Source: Toxonevra muliebris
Taxonomy: Eukaryota; Arthropoda; Insecta; Diptera; Pallopteridae
Length of the DNA stretch: 64,000 bases
Reading direction: 5' to 3'
Assembly: GCA_963691655.1 (NCBI GenBank)
Contig: OY829328.1
Span: 5,918,204 to 5,982,203 of the forward strand
Shown: positions 1-9,187 of the stretch, piece after piece
Layout: every line of letters starts with the position of its first letter
How positions within the stretch are numbered: position 1 is the stretch's first letter
Made by a program: the position numbers and the translations under genes
Notes under the pieces: model-generated
Databases searched by the model: none
What the model was told of the DNA's origin: nothing
The model's input: the letters and a program-made list of their open reading frames with translations, nothing else

Positions 1-100
1 CTGAAAAATTGTCATCGGTCAACTCCAGAACATCATGTTCTGCTCCAGCAACAAATGCTACAATTAGGCAGAGTAAACCCACCGCAGATCTTTGCAACAT
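1..100 (-). CDS. ERp60: ERp60/PDIA3-type protein disulfide isomerase, N-terminal fragment
   Basis: This is the first 33 codons of a secretory-pathway thiol-disulfide oxidoreductase; the rest lies beyond the left edge. The minus-strand ATG is at 100-98. The peptide begins with a basic residue and a hydrophobic core typical of a signal peptide (MLQRSAVGLLCLIVAFVAGA), followed by EHDVLELTDDNFS. The VLELTDDNF segment is the characteristic start of the first thioredoxin domain of PDIA3/ERp57/ERp60 and differs from the start of classical PDI. Known family role: oxidative folding of glycoproteins in the ER lumen. The catalytic CGHC motif is not reached. From memory, Drosophila ERp60 and MCPH1 carry near-consecutive CG numbers, so the neighbourhood supports the call. 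An in-frame ATG is preceded by an A-rich leader. Confidence 0.85.
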   Translation of the reverse strand, partial: MLQRSAVGLLCLIVAFVAGAEHDVLELTDDNFS

Positions 101-610
101 TATGTATTTTATAACTTTTTTCGCCACAGTACTTTAAAAAAAATTTGTAATTTTGTTCGCAATTTTTAATACTTTTGTTTAACAATTAAAACCCAGCACG
201 CGACCGGTTTGTTTTCAACCACAAATTAATTGATTTTTCTTGGCACCAGCACCGCACAAATATTCTGTAGAAAATGGAGTAAATTTTTATTCAATTCTCC
301 ACTAACCAAATAATCTTGTGTTGGCTTGCTGTGATTGGCTGAAAATTGGAGAGAAAGTAGGTTTGTTTGATTAGTTTTTACCGTTGACTTTCGGATTTTT
401 TTTTATTTTTTTGAATTCTTTTTTGTGTAAAATAATTATTATTAAATTTCGTTAGAATTCCAAGTAGATATGAGCCACTTTCAAAAAATAAAAAGTCAAG
501 TTTATGATGACATTAATTAGAATTTAACTGAATCTCTCCATTTAAAAAAAAATTGCAATCAATATGATGAGAACTATTGAGATTTTGTTCGAAAGAAATT
601 TAGCTAATTA
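101..610. promoter_or_regulatory. Presumed ERp60 5' leader and promoter region
   Basis: AT-rich DNA upstream of the minus-strand ERp60 start. No coding potential is visible. I cannot fix a transcription start or a TATA box. A reverse-oriented copy of the GAAAGTGGC module (see 776-1350) lies at about 472-484. Confidence 0.4.
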
Positions 611-754
611 AGTGGCTGTTCACACGCGCGCAAGTTCTAAAAGAGAGAGGTAGAAAAAATCGGTAGTTAAAAAAAGACAGGTGAGTTAGTACCAATTTTT
701 CTACCTCTATCTTTCGGACAAGCTTTCATGCTTACGCCCGTGTAAATAGCCACT
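611..754. repeat. Foldback element, family A, complete copy
   Basis: The left arm begins GTGGCTGTTCACAC and continues through GAGAGGTAGAAAAA. The right arm is its imperfect reverse complement: TTTTTCTACCTC, then CGCCCGTGTAAATAGCCAC. The whole unit is about 145 bp and can fold into one long hairpin. Further complete or half copies lie at 1936, 10369, 10562, 10658 and 11658. It looks like a short non-autonomous DNA element (MITE); no transposase is encoded. Confidence 0.8.
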
Positions 755-775
755 ATCAGTATAACAAATATGTTT

Positions 776-1350
776 ATTTTGAAAGTGACGTAAGTCACTG
801 AACTTTGTAAATTAATTGTGGGGCTTAGTGGAAAAGAGATAAAATCAATGTTCTATTAAAAGTGAAATAAGTAGGTGTGAAGTATTGTTCTGAATTATTT
901 ACAGTATTTTTTAAAAAGCTGTGATCAGTAGACATATTTTTATAAATGGGAAGGAATAGTGGCAACGATTAAATTGAACTGATGTACTTTTATATGAAAT
1001 CCCTTATTATTATTCTATCTGTAATTTACTCATCAATGTTCTTAAATCACTGTCTATTCAAAACATCATTCCTGTGAAATACATCGGACAAAATTAGTAT
1101 ACATAAGTCAGTAGTTTTTCTTAACTATTTATTTTGAAAGTGGCACAAGTCACTTTCCGCAATGAAAATGGTGATTTTCCAATGAACATACCAAACGAGA
1201 AAAATATAATTATCCTGAGACAAAAAATACAAGTAAACCTTCTCATAAATTGGCATCAATATTTTTAAGCATGTTAAAATGCGAACCCTTAAGTAACTCG
1301 ATTTAAAAACAAAGTGGCTTATGCCACTTTCAAAATCAACGGCTCATTTA
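776..1350. repeat. Three copies of a short GAAAGTGG...AAGTCAC module
   Basis: Plus-strand copies begin near 776 (TTTTGAAAGTGACGTAAGTC) and 1133 (TTTTGAAAGTGGCACAAGTC). An inverted copy lies at about 1314-1350, whose core is the palindrome AAAGTGGCTTATGCCACTTT followed by CAAAATCAACGGCTCATTT. The inverted copy shares its GAGCCGTTG end with the sequences bracketing the LINE at 3241 and 7637. The outer two copies face each other like terminal inverted repeats of a roughly 575 bp unit. Confidence 0.6.
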
Positions 1351-1935
1351 TTATTGAAATCGTTTTATGAGGAAGCACCAGATGTGTAGGTAAGAGGGAG
1401 AATACCCTTTTTATCTTACCTCCTCTTTTCAACAAAATTTGACAGTCCAGACCAGTCTGCACGTCTAAGAGCAGACATAGACAAAATTCAAAAAATGAAT
1501 GGTGCTAAAATCAAGAATGGTAGAATACAAAATTGTGGACTAGACTGTGCAAAAGTTAAATCTTCTGCGCATATACGTCATACCAGACCACATGCTGTAA
1601 TGTGATTGACTACAGTGTGTTGACAGATATTTGTTTACTTTTCCACCTGACGTTTTCACATATATTCGTTTGTTTTTTTCGACAACTGCAATAAATTGTG
1701 AAATTATTTTTTCTTCTAATAAATCAATAAATAATAAATAAGTGTAAAAATTGTGCAATAAAACTTTTTTTTTCTTAAAGTGCACTTTAATACATAATAT
1801 TCCGGCGAGCAGAACGTTGGACATCCGAACATTTCTGTCGTGCTGCTGATAGTGCTATGTGCAAAGCTTTGAAGTCACAGAAAATCCTAAAAGGGCCACA
1901 CACGTTGCGACTTATCGAACACCCGCGTTGTACAA

Positions 1936-2032
1936 CAAGACAGGCGAGTTTCCATATCTTTCTTACTACCTATTTTTTCTACCTCACTCTTTCAGACAGT
2001 CGTTCATGTTTGTGCCCGTGTGAACAACCACT
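1936..2032. repeat. Foldback family A, right half only
   Basis: Contains ACAGGCGAGTTTCCATA, then TTTTTTCTACCTCACTCTT and GCCCGTGTGAACAACCAC. This matches the right arm of the copy at 611-754. No matching left arm precedes it, so it is a truncated copy. Confidence 0.65.
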
Positions 2033-2068
2033 ATAGCGTACGCACTCACAGCAATTACAAATTATATA

Positions 2069-2984
2069 TGCACTCTAGCTGCAGCCCAATTCTGAGTTTC
2101 TCCAACGCTTAATCTCGATCGCTAAAAATCTCAAAATTAATTTTAGAGATTTTTGGCTATAATTCCGATTCTGACAATCTTCATCTCCAAAACTTAGCTG
2201 AGCGCCAAGCCAATTTATCGAGATTGAACGAAAGTGAACGAAATGTCTGTTTGACATTTCCATCTCCTATTCTCTTAAATTTTGGAAATAATTGCGATTC
2301 TGAAAATGTTTGAATATAATTTGTTCAAATTTTGCCGCTAAAATCTGTGTTTCTAAAACTTTAAAAGCTAACGATATTGGTGGCTAGAACTTCAGCAATG
2401 TAACGTATCAATGCGCTGGATACAAATTTACAGTGAAAAATGCTTACAAAATTCCTGGGTGATTTGACAAAAATATGTACTTTCTTTGCGAATGTTTTAT
2501 GGTTTGAAATTTTTACGGTAAAGCTTCTTTAGTAAAAATTGAAACTACACGAAAGAAATTAATAAACATATCCACCTAACTTATCGAGGAAATCAGTTGA
2601 CGATCGTAAATGTTTACGTTTCTTTGGCAACTTATTCCTCCTATTTCTCCGAAGACTGGAAGTAATAAATAAATAATAAATCAAACTCACAATAAATCAA
2701 CATGTTTGACATTAAAAATAACAACTGACATATTTTTCAAAGATAAATAGATCAAAGAAATTTTAAAATTTTACACCCAAAAAAAATTATTAGTTAAAAC
2801 GTGTGTTAAGATTTTTTCAATCTAACACCTTAGAGGAATAAATTGTATTGGCTACGACACCTGTATCGTTTTTTTGATAAATCTCTAAAATTTTTGACGA
2901 ATAAATTTTTAGCTAATTAGCGATGGAGATTAAGCTTTAGCTACGAGAAACTCAGAATCGAGCTGCTGTACTGCTCTAGCTTCA
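2069..2984. mobile_element. About 0.92 kb element with long terminal inverted repeats
   Basis: The left end (CTAGCTGCAG, AATTCTGAGTTTCTC, CTTAATCTC, TTTTAGAGATTT) recurs as its reverse complement at 2880-2984 (AAATCTCTAAAATTTT, GAGATTAAGCTTTAGC, GAGAAACTCAGAATCGAGC, GCTCTAG). The arms are about 90-100 bp and imperfect. The interior has no convincing transposase reading frame; the 62-codon minus-strand ORF at 2075-2263 mostly covers the left arm and is not credible as a gene. Most likely a non-autonomous DNA transposon. Confidence 0.75.
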
Positions 2985-3240
2985 TTTTTAAGCGCTAGAA
3001 AAAGCTGATATCATAACAGTATTAAGCTACTAAAAATTAACGAAACTTAACGAAATTTTCTGCGATTTTAATTATGGGCATGACGATATGATTTCTGTAT
3101 GTGCGCATTGTTGGCTAAGTCGGCATATGTCTATTATGGTTCCCACTTTAGCGTTTAATAAAATTATGAATACAAAGACTGTCGGAATCTGACTGCAGTT
3201 GGAATAAACGGTATTCAATTGAAGAGGTATATATATATAT

Positions 3241-3275
3241 TTGAGCCGTTGCGTGCAACAGTGGTGTAAGTCAGT
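3241..3275 (+). repeat. Left arm of inverted repeat bracketing the LINE
   Basis: Reads TTGAGCCGTTGCGTGCAACA then GTGGTGTAAGTCAG. Its reverse complement recurs immediately beyond the LINE tail at 7594-7637. Confidence 0.8.
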
Positions 3276-3439
3276 TTTTTTTTATTATTTGGATTTTCGC
3301 CTTCAGGCAATAATTTTGGCATCATTTTGTTTCTTACAAAAAAGGTGTACATCTGGTTTGAATATGTATTCTATAAAACTACCTGTACATCGGGAAAATA
3401 AATTTTATAAGAGCCCTATTTTACATAGCACTTCCATAA

Positions 3440-4588
3440 AACCAATGTATTTTCGAAAACGATTGTCTTATAGTTCCGTGTAGCGGACTATGTAAAAAAC
3501 GTTTTCACCGTGCCTGTTGCATTGGCCAACTTACTGAATACGATGTTAATATGCTGAAAAATAATCGACATTTGGGTTACGTCTGTCTAGACTGTTATGG
3601 ATTATCCGCCAAACTAGCCAAAGCATATGAATCTGTTATAGAGTCGCAAAAAGCTGGATTCAACAGCCTGCTTAATATTTTTGAGCTGAAATGGAAGTCA
3701 TTTAGTGAGCAATTTGCTGACCTAAAAGGATTTATGGAAACAGAACTAAACAAACACTTAGTTGTTAACAAGGAGTATGCAAGCCAATTTTCTAATTTAT
3801 CTTCTGAGTTACAAGAACTTAGAAGTAACATCTTGATAAATTCAAAAAATGGCTCTGAGATTAGTACAGCACCTTCTACTTCTACATGTGGGTCTGCATC
3901 AGTACCAGTTTCGGTACCTTCTCGCCCCATTACGATTCCTGCGCTATCTGTTGCTGATGATACCTGTCATGTTGCTGCTTCACCTGCTTTTTCACATACT
4001 CTCACCTGGGCTGAAACGGTTGCTAGAGCCTCGCCAATTGCATCTCCGATTATGCGCGAAGCTCCAGTTATTTCTAACCATGATCTCCGTTCAAGCTTTA
4101 ATCGTTCCGGTGTCGCTATGAAACCGAAACCAAATCCTATTCAAAACCGTCCTGTTGCTGCTTCGGATTCTAATATTAATTTTAACCGATCTAATTCATC
4201 TAGTCATAATAATTGGCGTAATGCAAATGAAAATAGAGCAAATATTTCACGTACTGCTGTTGTTGTTGGCCGGAATGATAATTCTGAGCTTGAGGTGGTT
4301 ACTAGTAAAAAATGGTTACATCTGTCTTCGTTTAAAAGCACAGTAACAGAGGATAATATTATTTCATATGTTACTAAGCATTCTGGAATTGGTGAACACC
4401 ACCTCGCCTGCTATAAACTCGTAAAAAAAGACGTAAACAGTGATACACGAAGGAGCATTAATTTTAAATTGGGAGTATCTCATTGCTTTTATGATACTAT
4501 ATACAATTCTTCGCTGTGGCCTACTAATATAAGGATTCGACCTTTTCATTTTTTTGCGAACCAAGGAGAGAACTTAGCTGTGGATTAA
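3440..4588 (+). CDS. LINE ORF1 protein (RNA-binding/nucleoprotein type)
   Basis: The first ATG in this frame is at 3551 and gives 345 residues, but the frame is open back to a TAA at 3437-3439. The upstream part encodes a cysteine/histidine pattern: C-L-I-V-P-C, C-K-K-R-F-H-R-A-C, then G-Y-V-C-L-D-C after the ATG. That is the layout of the PHD-like zinc finger found at the start of many LINE ORF1 proteins, so the annotated ATG would cut the finger in half. No ATG lies between the stop and the finger, so the true start has been lost, shifted, or is non-AUG. Residues about 1-100 from 3551 look helical and probably coiled-coil. A low-complexity Ser/Pro/Asn stretch follows. The last 95 residues (KKWLHLSSFKSTVTEDNI to NIRIRPFHFF) match the conserved C-terminal domain of such ORF1 proteins. 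Expected role: binding element RNA. Confidence 0.85.
   Translation, partial: NQCIFENDCLIVPCSGLCKKRFHRACCIGQLTEYDVNMLKNNRHLGYVCLDCYGLSAKLAKAYESVIESQKAGFNSLLNIFELKWKSFSEQFADLKGFMETELNKHLVVNKEYASQFSNLSSELQELRSNILINSKNGSEISTAPSTSTCGSASVPVSVPSRPITIPALSVADDTCHVAASPAFSHTLTWAETVARASPIASPIMREAPVISNHDLRSSFNRSGVAMKPKPNPIQNRPVAASDSNINFNRSNSSSHNNWRNANENRANISRTAVVVGRNDNSELEVVTSKKWLHLSSFKSTVTEDNIISYVTKHSGIGEHHLACYKLVKKDVNSDTRRSINFKLGVSHCFYDTIYNSSLWPTNIRIRPFHFFANQGENLAVD
4549..4555 (+). promoter_or_regulatory. Candidate -1 ribosomal frameshift site (T TTT TTT)
   Basis: Seven T residues lie so that the ORF1 frame reads CAT TTT TTT GCG, which is the X XXY YYZ arrangement of a -1 slippery heptamer. Slipping back one base enters the frame of ORF2, which is open from 4528 through 7479 and lacks an ATG until 4666. 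A weak downstream stem is possible (TGTGG at 579-583 of the 4 kb block with CCACA at 605-609). This is an inference; T runs are common in AT-rich DNA. Confidence 0.4.
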
Positions 4589-4665
4589 CTGATAGTGAAT
4601 TTCCCCACATTAATTATGTTCCATATGAATGCTCACAAGCTGTTTATTCCATTTACTACCAAAAT

Positions 4666-7479
4666 ATGAGTGGCATGAGAACAAAATCGAAGCAATTCTA
4701 TCTGGATATGTCTCTTCATGAATATGATATTATTGGTTTAACTGAAACTTGGCTACATTGCAATATTTCAAGCTCTGAATTTTTCGACGATTTTTATCAA
4801 GTATATCGTTTCGATCGATGTGCATTAGCAACTGGGAAAGCTAGAGGTGGCGGAATATTAATTGCAGTCAGGGCTGATCTGCGCAGTAAATTAATACCAC
4901 TGCAAATTGCTGACAATGATGTTGAACAAATGTGTATTCAAATTGATTTTTTGGGTAACAAGTATTTATATATTATAATCTCGTATATACCGCCTAGTGC
5001 TAATTTTGATCTTTATGATAGGCATCTTCGAAATATTAGTTTTATATCGGATAACCTAAATAGTAATCAACAAATAATTGTTCTAGGGGATTTCAATTTA
5101 GGAAGTATATCATGGAAGTTTCAAGATAATTGTTTATTGCCATTCAACATTAACTCTGATATTGAATCACTAGTTACAGGTTATTTTTTATCTAACGATT
5201 TCCTTCAAATAAACTCTATCAAAAATAGTTTAGATAGGATTTTGGATCTAATCTTTGTTTCTGAGGATTTAAAAGCAACTTGCGATCTAAATTTGTCTCC
5301 TATTTCCAAAAACAATCTTCATCATAAGGCTTTACACATAAATTTTGAATTCTACAATTTTGATAAGATTAATAATCCATCAAGCGATGCATTAGACTAT
5401 ACAAAAGCGAACTTTGCAGCAATTAATGATTATTTATGTTCTGTTAATTGGACTCCTCTAAGCCTGCTTGATGATCCTTCTGCTATTTTCAGTTGCATTT
5501 GCGATAAATTTTCTTTCATTACTAACTTTGTGCCGATAAAAAAATATCATATGCGAAATAAGCCTCCTTGGTTTAATTCAAAGTTATCTAATTTAAAAAA
5601 TGTAAAGAATAAAGCTTTGAAAAAATTTAAAAAATCAAATAACATTGTTGATCGTCGGAACTTTGAACGGTTACGCTGCGAATTCACTACTCTATATAAC
5701 TTTTCTTATAACAAATACATCACTAAAATAGAATCTGAGTTACAGTCTAACCCCTCTGGTTTTTGGCGTTATGTTAACTCTAAACGTAATTCAAATGGCT
5801 TTCCAGTTAGTATGAAATTTGAGAATGATATCTCTGAGAATACTCTTGAAAGTTGTAATTTATTTGCTAAGTTTTTCCAAAAAGTTTACACAGAGTATAA
5901 CAGCTCAGTCGAAACGTTTTCCGAACGACCTTTACTAGATACTGCTATTAATTTTGTAATCTGTGATGAAGATATTGTATCTGCAATTTCCGTCTTGAAA
6001 CTAAACTACAGTTATGAATCTGGTGATTTTCCACCAGTTCTTTTTATTCGTTGTCTTAACAATGTCTTACAACCCTTAAAAATTCTCTTCAATTCTTGCT
6101 TACTGGCGGGTAAGTTCCTAGACTGCTGGAAACAGTGTTATATAACACCAATATTCAAATCTGGTGATAAGACTGACATAAATAATTATAGAGCTATTGT
6201 CAAACAAGGTGTTATTGCAAAAATATTCGACCATATCATTAGCAAAAAACTTTATTGTCATGTAAATACTGCTTTGAGTGTGTGTCAACACGGGTTCCTA
6301 CCAGGGAAATCCACTTGCACCAATTTGGCACTTATTTCGAACACCATTGTTAAGGCAATGGAAAATCACAAGCAACTGGATGTGATATATACTGACTTTT
6401 CCAAAGCATTTGATAAGGTTGATCATCACATCCTTTTGCAAAAATTAGAAAAATTTGGAATTTCTGGGGTACTTTTGAACTTTCTTAAAAGCTTCCTCTC
6501 TAATCGTAAGTTGGTCGTTAAAATAGGGTCAGTTATATCTGAAATAGTAGTTAATGCCTTTTCGGGTATACCGCAAGGTACCCATAGTGGTCCACTACTA
6601 TTCCTACTTTTTATTAATGACTTGCCTAGCAGTATATCTGTGTCTAATTGCTTGATGTTTGCTGATGACGTAAAACTATTTTTTGAAATAACTACTTTAA
6701 CTGATTGCTCAAAGCTGCAGCAGGATTTACTTGACTTCCTCGACTGGTGCTCTTCTAATAACTTATGTTTAAATGTTGATAAATGCTGTATTGTTTCCTA
6801 TACTAGAAATAACTCAACACTTATTTTTAATTATACCTTAAATAATCAGATTTTGCCCCGTAAACAAGAAATTAAAGACTTGGGGATCATATTTAATTCT
6901 AAATTAAGTTTTTCAAATCACTTTGATTATATTATATCAAAAGCTTACTCTATGTTTGGGTTTATCAAAAGAAATTCTCATGATTTTAGAGACCCACTAA
7001 CCATTAAAGCACTATATGTGTCCTTAGTTCGGAGTCACTTAGAATATTGTTCCATCATCTGGGATCCTTTTTATAATGTCCACTCATTTCGTATTGAAAA
7101 AGTTCAAAGATTGTGCACTAAATACGCCCTTCGTAAAATGCATTGGCCTGACGGTCTTCCATCTTATACTGCCAGACGCAAGCTGCTCGGCTTACAATCA
7201 CTGCACGATAGAAGAATATATTTTTCGCTCATGTTTGTCTACAAAGTTTTATCAGGTCTTATTGTCCATCCTGAGTTGTCTAACCTATTAAATATTTACG
7301 TCCCCAACAGATGCTTAAGGTTCAACCGCATGTTTGAGGAGTCCACTCACAAAACCAATTATGCCTTAAATGAACCAATTACAAGATGTATTCGTATATG
7401 TAATCGTTATAATAATGTACTTGACTTTTCTGTTAATGAATCGCGCTTTCGTCTTAATTTATTTATTTTATTTAATTAA
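4666..7479 (+). CDS. LINE ORF2: APE endonuclease and reverse transcriptase
   Basis: Copies the element by target-primed reverse transcription in the nucleus. Endonuclease motifs: TETWL (residue about 28), VLGDFN (about 140), LDRILDLIF (about 190) and a terminal histidine in HHKALHI. Reverse transcriptase motifs in order: TPIFKSGDK, HGFLPGKST, YTDFSKAFDKVDHH (motif A Asp), GIPQGTHSGPLLF (motif B), MFADDVKLFF (motif C, FADD), KDLGIIFNSKLSF, and YVSLVRSHLEYCSIIWDP near the C terminus. No stop or frameshift interrupts 937 codons. The endonuclease begins upstream of this ATG: the in-frame residues just before it read IYYQN, and this Asn is the expected first catalytic residue. The start at 4666 is therefore probably not the natural one, and the open frame from 4528 overlaps the ORF1 end by about 60 nt in the -1 frame. 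Confidence 0.95.
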   Translation: MSGMRTKSKQFYLDMSLHEYDIIGLTETWLHCNISSSEFFDDFYQVYRFDRCALATGKARGGGILIAVRADLRSKLIPLQIADNDVEQMCIQIDFLGNKYLYIIISYIPPSANFDLYDRHLRNISFISDNLNSNQQIIVLGDFNLGSISWKFQDNCLLPFNINSDIESLVTGYFLSNDFLQINSIKNSLDRILDLIFVSEDLKATCDLNLSPISKNNLHHKALHINFEFYNFDKINNPSSDALDYTKANFAAINDYLCSVNWTPLSLLDDPSAIFSCICDKFSFITNFVPIKKYHMRNKPPWFNSKLSNLKNVKNKALKKFKKSNNIVDRRNFERLRCEFTTLYNFSYNKYITKIESELQSNPSGFWRYVNSKRNSNGFPVSMKFENDISENTLESCNLFAKFFQKVYTEYNSSVETFSERPLLDTAINFVICDEDIVSAISVLKLNYSYESGDFPPVLFIRCLNNVLQPLKILFNSCLLAGKFLDCWKQCYITPIFKSGDKTDINNYRAIVKQGVIAKIFDHIISKKLYCHVNTALSVCQHGFLPGKSTCTNLALISNTIVKAMENHKQLDVIYTDFSKAFDKVDHHILLQKLEKFGISGVLLNFLKSFLSNRKLVVKIGSVISEIVVNAFSGIPQGTHSGPLLFLLFINDLPSSISVSNCLMFADDVKLFFEITTLTDCSKLQQDLLDFLDWCSSNNLCLNVDKCCIVSYTRNNSTLIFNYTLNNQILPRKQEIKDLGIIFNSKLSFSNHFDYIISKAYSMFGFIKRNSHDFRDPLTIKALYVSLVRSHLEYCSIIWDPFYNVHSFRIEKVQRLCTKYALRKMHWPDGLPSYTARRKLLGLQSLHDRRIYFSLMFVYKVLSGLIVHPELSNLLNIYVPNRCLRFNRMFEESTHKTNYALNEPITRCIRICNRYNNVLDFSVNESRFRLNLFILFN

Positions 7480-7593
7480 TTAATTTTATTATGTTGTTAT
7501 ATTTAGTATGTAAGTCATTTTTTATACCAAAATTGTCATTAGTCTGTAAGATCATTGTATCCGTAGACGTTAACAAATAAATAAATAAATAAA

Positions 7594-7637
7594 ATCTGAT
7601 TTTGACTTGCACCACTTTTGCACGCAACGGCTCATTT
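7594..7637 (-). repeat. Right arm of inverted repeat bracketing the LINE
   Basis: Reads CTGATTTTGACTTGCACCAC then TTTTGCACGCAACGGCTCATTT. It is the reverse complement of 3241-3275 with few mismatches. The terminal CAACGGCTCATTT also occurs at 1338-1350. Confidence 0.8.
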
Positions 7638-7884
7638 GTCGTATTTTGCATGCATTAAACATTTGTGTCCCCAATGTCATTACATATTTTGTATTGGGCT
7701 ACATTAACTTTCCAGTATTGATTTGATCCCTTCCTACTTCGAGTGACAACTAAGCGAAACTAAACAGAACTAATTTTAAAGTGACATTTATTTACCTTAA
7801 AAAAACGAACAGAACTACATTACTTTCATATTTGTTTTTCCTGTTGATTTTTTAAAAACATATTTCGTTATAAACAATAAGAAA
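7638..7884 (+). promoter_or_regulatory. Presumed PSMG2 promoter and 5' leader
   Basis: Short unique AT-rich stretch between the LINE-bearing repeat and the PSMG2 start. No TATA box or initiator could be assigned with confidence. The LINE insertion therefore lies within about 250 bp of the PSMG2 start codon. Confidence 0.4.
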
Positions 7885-8610
7885 ATGCTTAAATTAAAGA
7901 GCCAAAACGATTTAAAATTGAGTGGATACACGGTAATTATACCAAGCATCTGCGTCGGGAACGCGGCACAACTGGCTTGTGATTTGCTAATCTCCTCTAA
8001 GCAAATGAAGCGTATTGGCAGTATAGCACATCGAGCACATATTCCATTTTTTGGTCCATCAGCATATCAGCATGAGCCGGAAGAGAAAGCAGCTGCTTGC
8101 GAAGTTTACGAAAGTTCTGAGGATAAATTATTAGTTATTCAATTTCGTACACCATTAATATCTCGCCATGCAAATAGTTTCCATACAGCATTAGCGGAAT
8201 TGGTTGAAAATGCTGGACGAGTTGTAGTTCTCAGTGGTAGTTTTGGCTTTGAAAAACGTGTTATTGAAGACTCACCTTATGCTTATTGCGTTTCAAAATC
8301 TTTCAAAGAAGCCCATAGCACCCAATTGCAAGCAGCGAAATGGAAAGAATTTACTGGTGAAATGATTTACGGTAGCGGTAATGCGAGACAGTTATTCCAA
8401 ACATTGGAAAAAAAAGATGTACCAGTTATGTTGCTTTTCCGATACTTACTAGAGGGTGATAATTCTACGGATGCTGCTCAGATTGTTCGTGAATTAAATG
8501 AGCTTTGTGGTTTCTTGCAACTACGTGAAGATGATGGAACGTTTAAATTGACAGTGCCTGTCTCATGGAATCTTTTATTTGGCAATGAAGTTACTGAGCA
8601 GATATTTTAA
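7885..8610 (+). CDS. Proteasome assembly chaperone 2 (PSMG2/PAC2)
   Basis: The protein acts as a heterodimer with PAC1 to assemble the alpha ring of the 20S proteasome. At 241 residues it is close to the human length of about 264. Recognisable features are the N-terminal core strand region LSGYTVIIPSICVGNAAQLA, which corresponds to the family's GxT-x-P-x-x-VGN-x-QLA start, and the segment LLISSKQMKRIG. The C-terminal signature is VPVSWNLLFGNEVTEQIF; family members end in a similar SWxLLFG plus a hydrophobic-aromatic C-terminal tail. The coding sequence is a single uninterrupted exon starting at the first ATG after an A-rich leader (AAGAAAATG). It shares its strand with eEF1alpha1 but is separated from it by 3 kb of repeats. 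I do not recall a reliable fly gene symbol. Confidence 0.93.
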   Translation: MLKLKSQNDLKLSGYTVIIPSICVGNAAQLACDLLISSKQMKRIGSIAHRAHIPFFGPSAYQHEPEEKAAACEVYESSEDKLLVIQFRTPLISRHANSFHTALAELVENAGRVVVLSGSFGFEKRVIEDSPYAYCVSKSFKEAHSTQLQAAKWKEFTGEMIYGSGNARQLFQTLEKKDVPVMLLFRYLLEGDNSTDAAQIVRELNELCGFLQLREDDGTFKLTVPVSWNLLFGNEVTEQIF

Positions 8611-8648
8611 AGTTTATTTTTTTAAAGTACATAATGTATTTGCGAAAA

Positions 8649-8654
8649 AATAAA
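8649..8654 (+). terminator. PSMG2 polyadenylation signal
   Basis: AATAAA, 39 bp after the stop codon, followed by a GT-rich stretch (GTTGGTTGTGGTGCATGTG) typical of a downstream element. The 3' UTR is very short. Confidence 0.75.
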
Positions 8655-8659
8655 GTTGG

Positions 8660-9187
8660 TTGTGGTGCATGTGCATAAGTTTAGTCGTTATTGTATTTGA
8701 AGAATTCCTAATGCAGTTTTACATTCAGGTGACACACGTCATATACATCTGTGGCAATAAGATGAATAAGCTTAAAAATTAGAGTGAATATTGAGTTTAT
8801 TCTCATTTATATAAGATCCTATATTGCATTATCAGCATTTTAAAAGGATACGTACAAACAAGTTTACATAATTTGCTATGACTCGATGGTTTCGGTTTGC
8901 TATGACACGGTTTTGACATAATGGTAATTTCAGACAATTCATGATATATTGTATGATGCTCTATTATATTGCTACAAATATTTATCTAAGGTCGAAATGA
9001 TTTAGAGAATTTTTTATTGAATGCGAACAACGGTAATATGCAAAGTTCCATAGTAAACAAATTTTGCAAGTTTATTATTGATAATTGTTAAGCAGAAAGA
9101 AACAATTTGGAATGATTCACAACGTTTTTTGATAGATATTAACATTTGCGTATCTATAAACTTTTAAGACTTTAAATAATGCAAAAA
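8660..9187. other. Intergenic, no feature recognised
   Basis: AT-rich DNA without a credible reading frame or repeat between the PSMG2 end and the inverted-repeat element at 9188. Confidence 0.5.

Larger units (their letters stand above)
3276..7593 (+). mobile_element. Near-full-length two-ORF non-LTR retrotransposon (Jockey/CR1-like LINE)
   Basis: A plus-strand LINE with a short 5' region, ORF1 (PHD-like zinc finger, coiled region, conserved C-terminal domain), ORF2 (APE endonuclease plus reverse transcriptase), a short 3' UTR and a tail of AAATAAATAAATAAATAAA at about 7573-7593. The tandem tail, the APE-type endonuclease and the FADD reverse transcriptase place it in the Jockey/CR1 part of the LINE tree; I cannot fix the clade by eye. 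ORF2 is uninterrupted for 937 codons, so the copy is young or possibly active. The 5' boundary is inferred from the end of the bracketing inverted repeat. Confidence 0.93.

Noticed and set aside
1540..1824. 94-codon minus-strand ORF
   Set aside because: Lys/Phe/Leu-rich translation of AT-rich DNA, no similarity to a known family.
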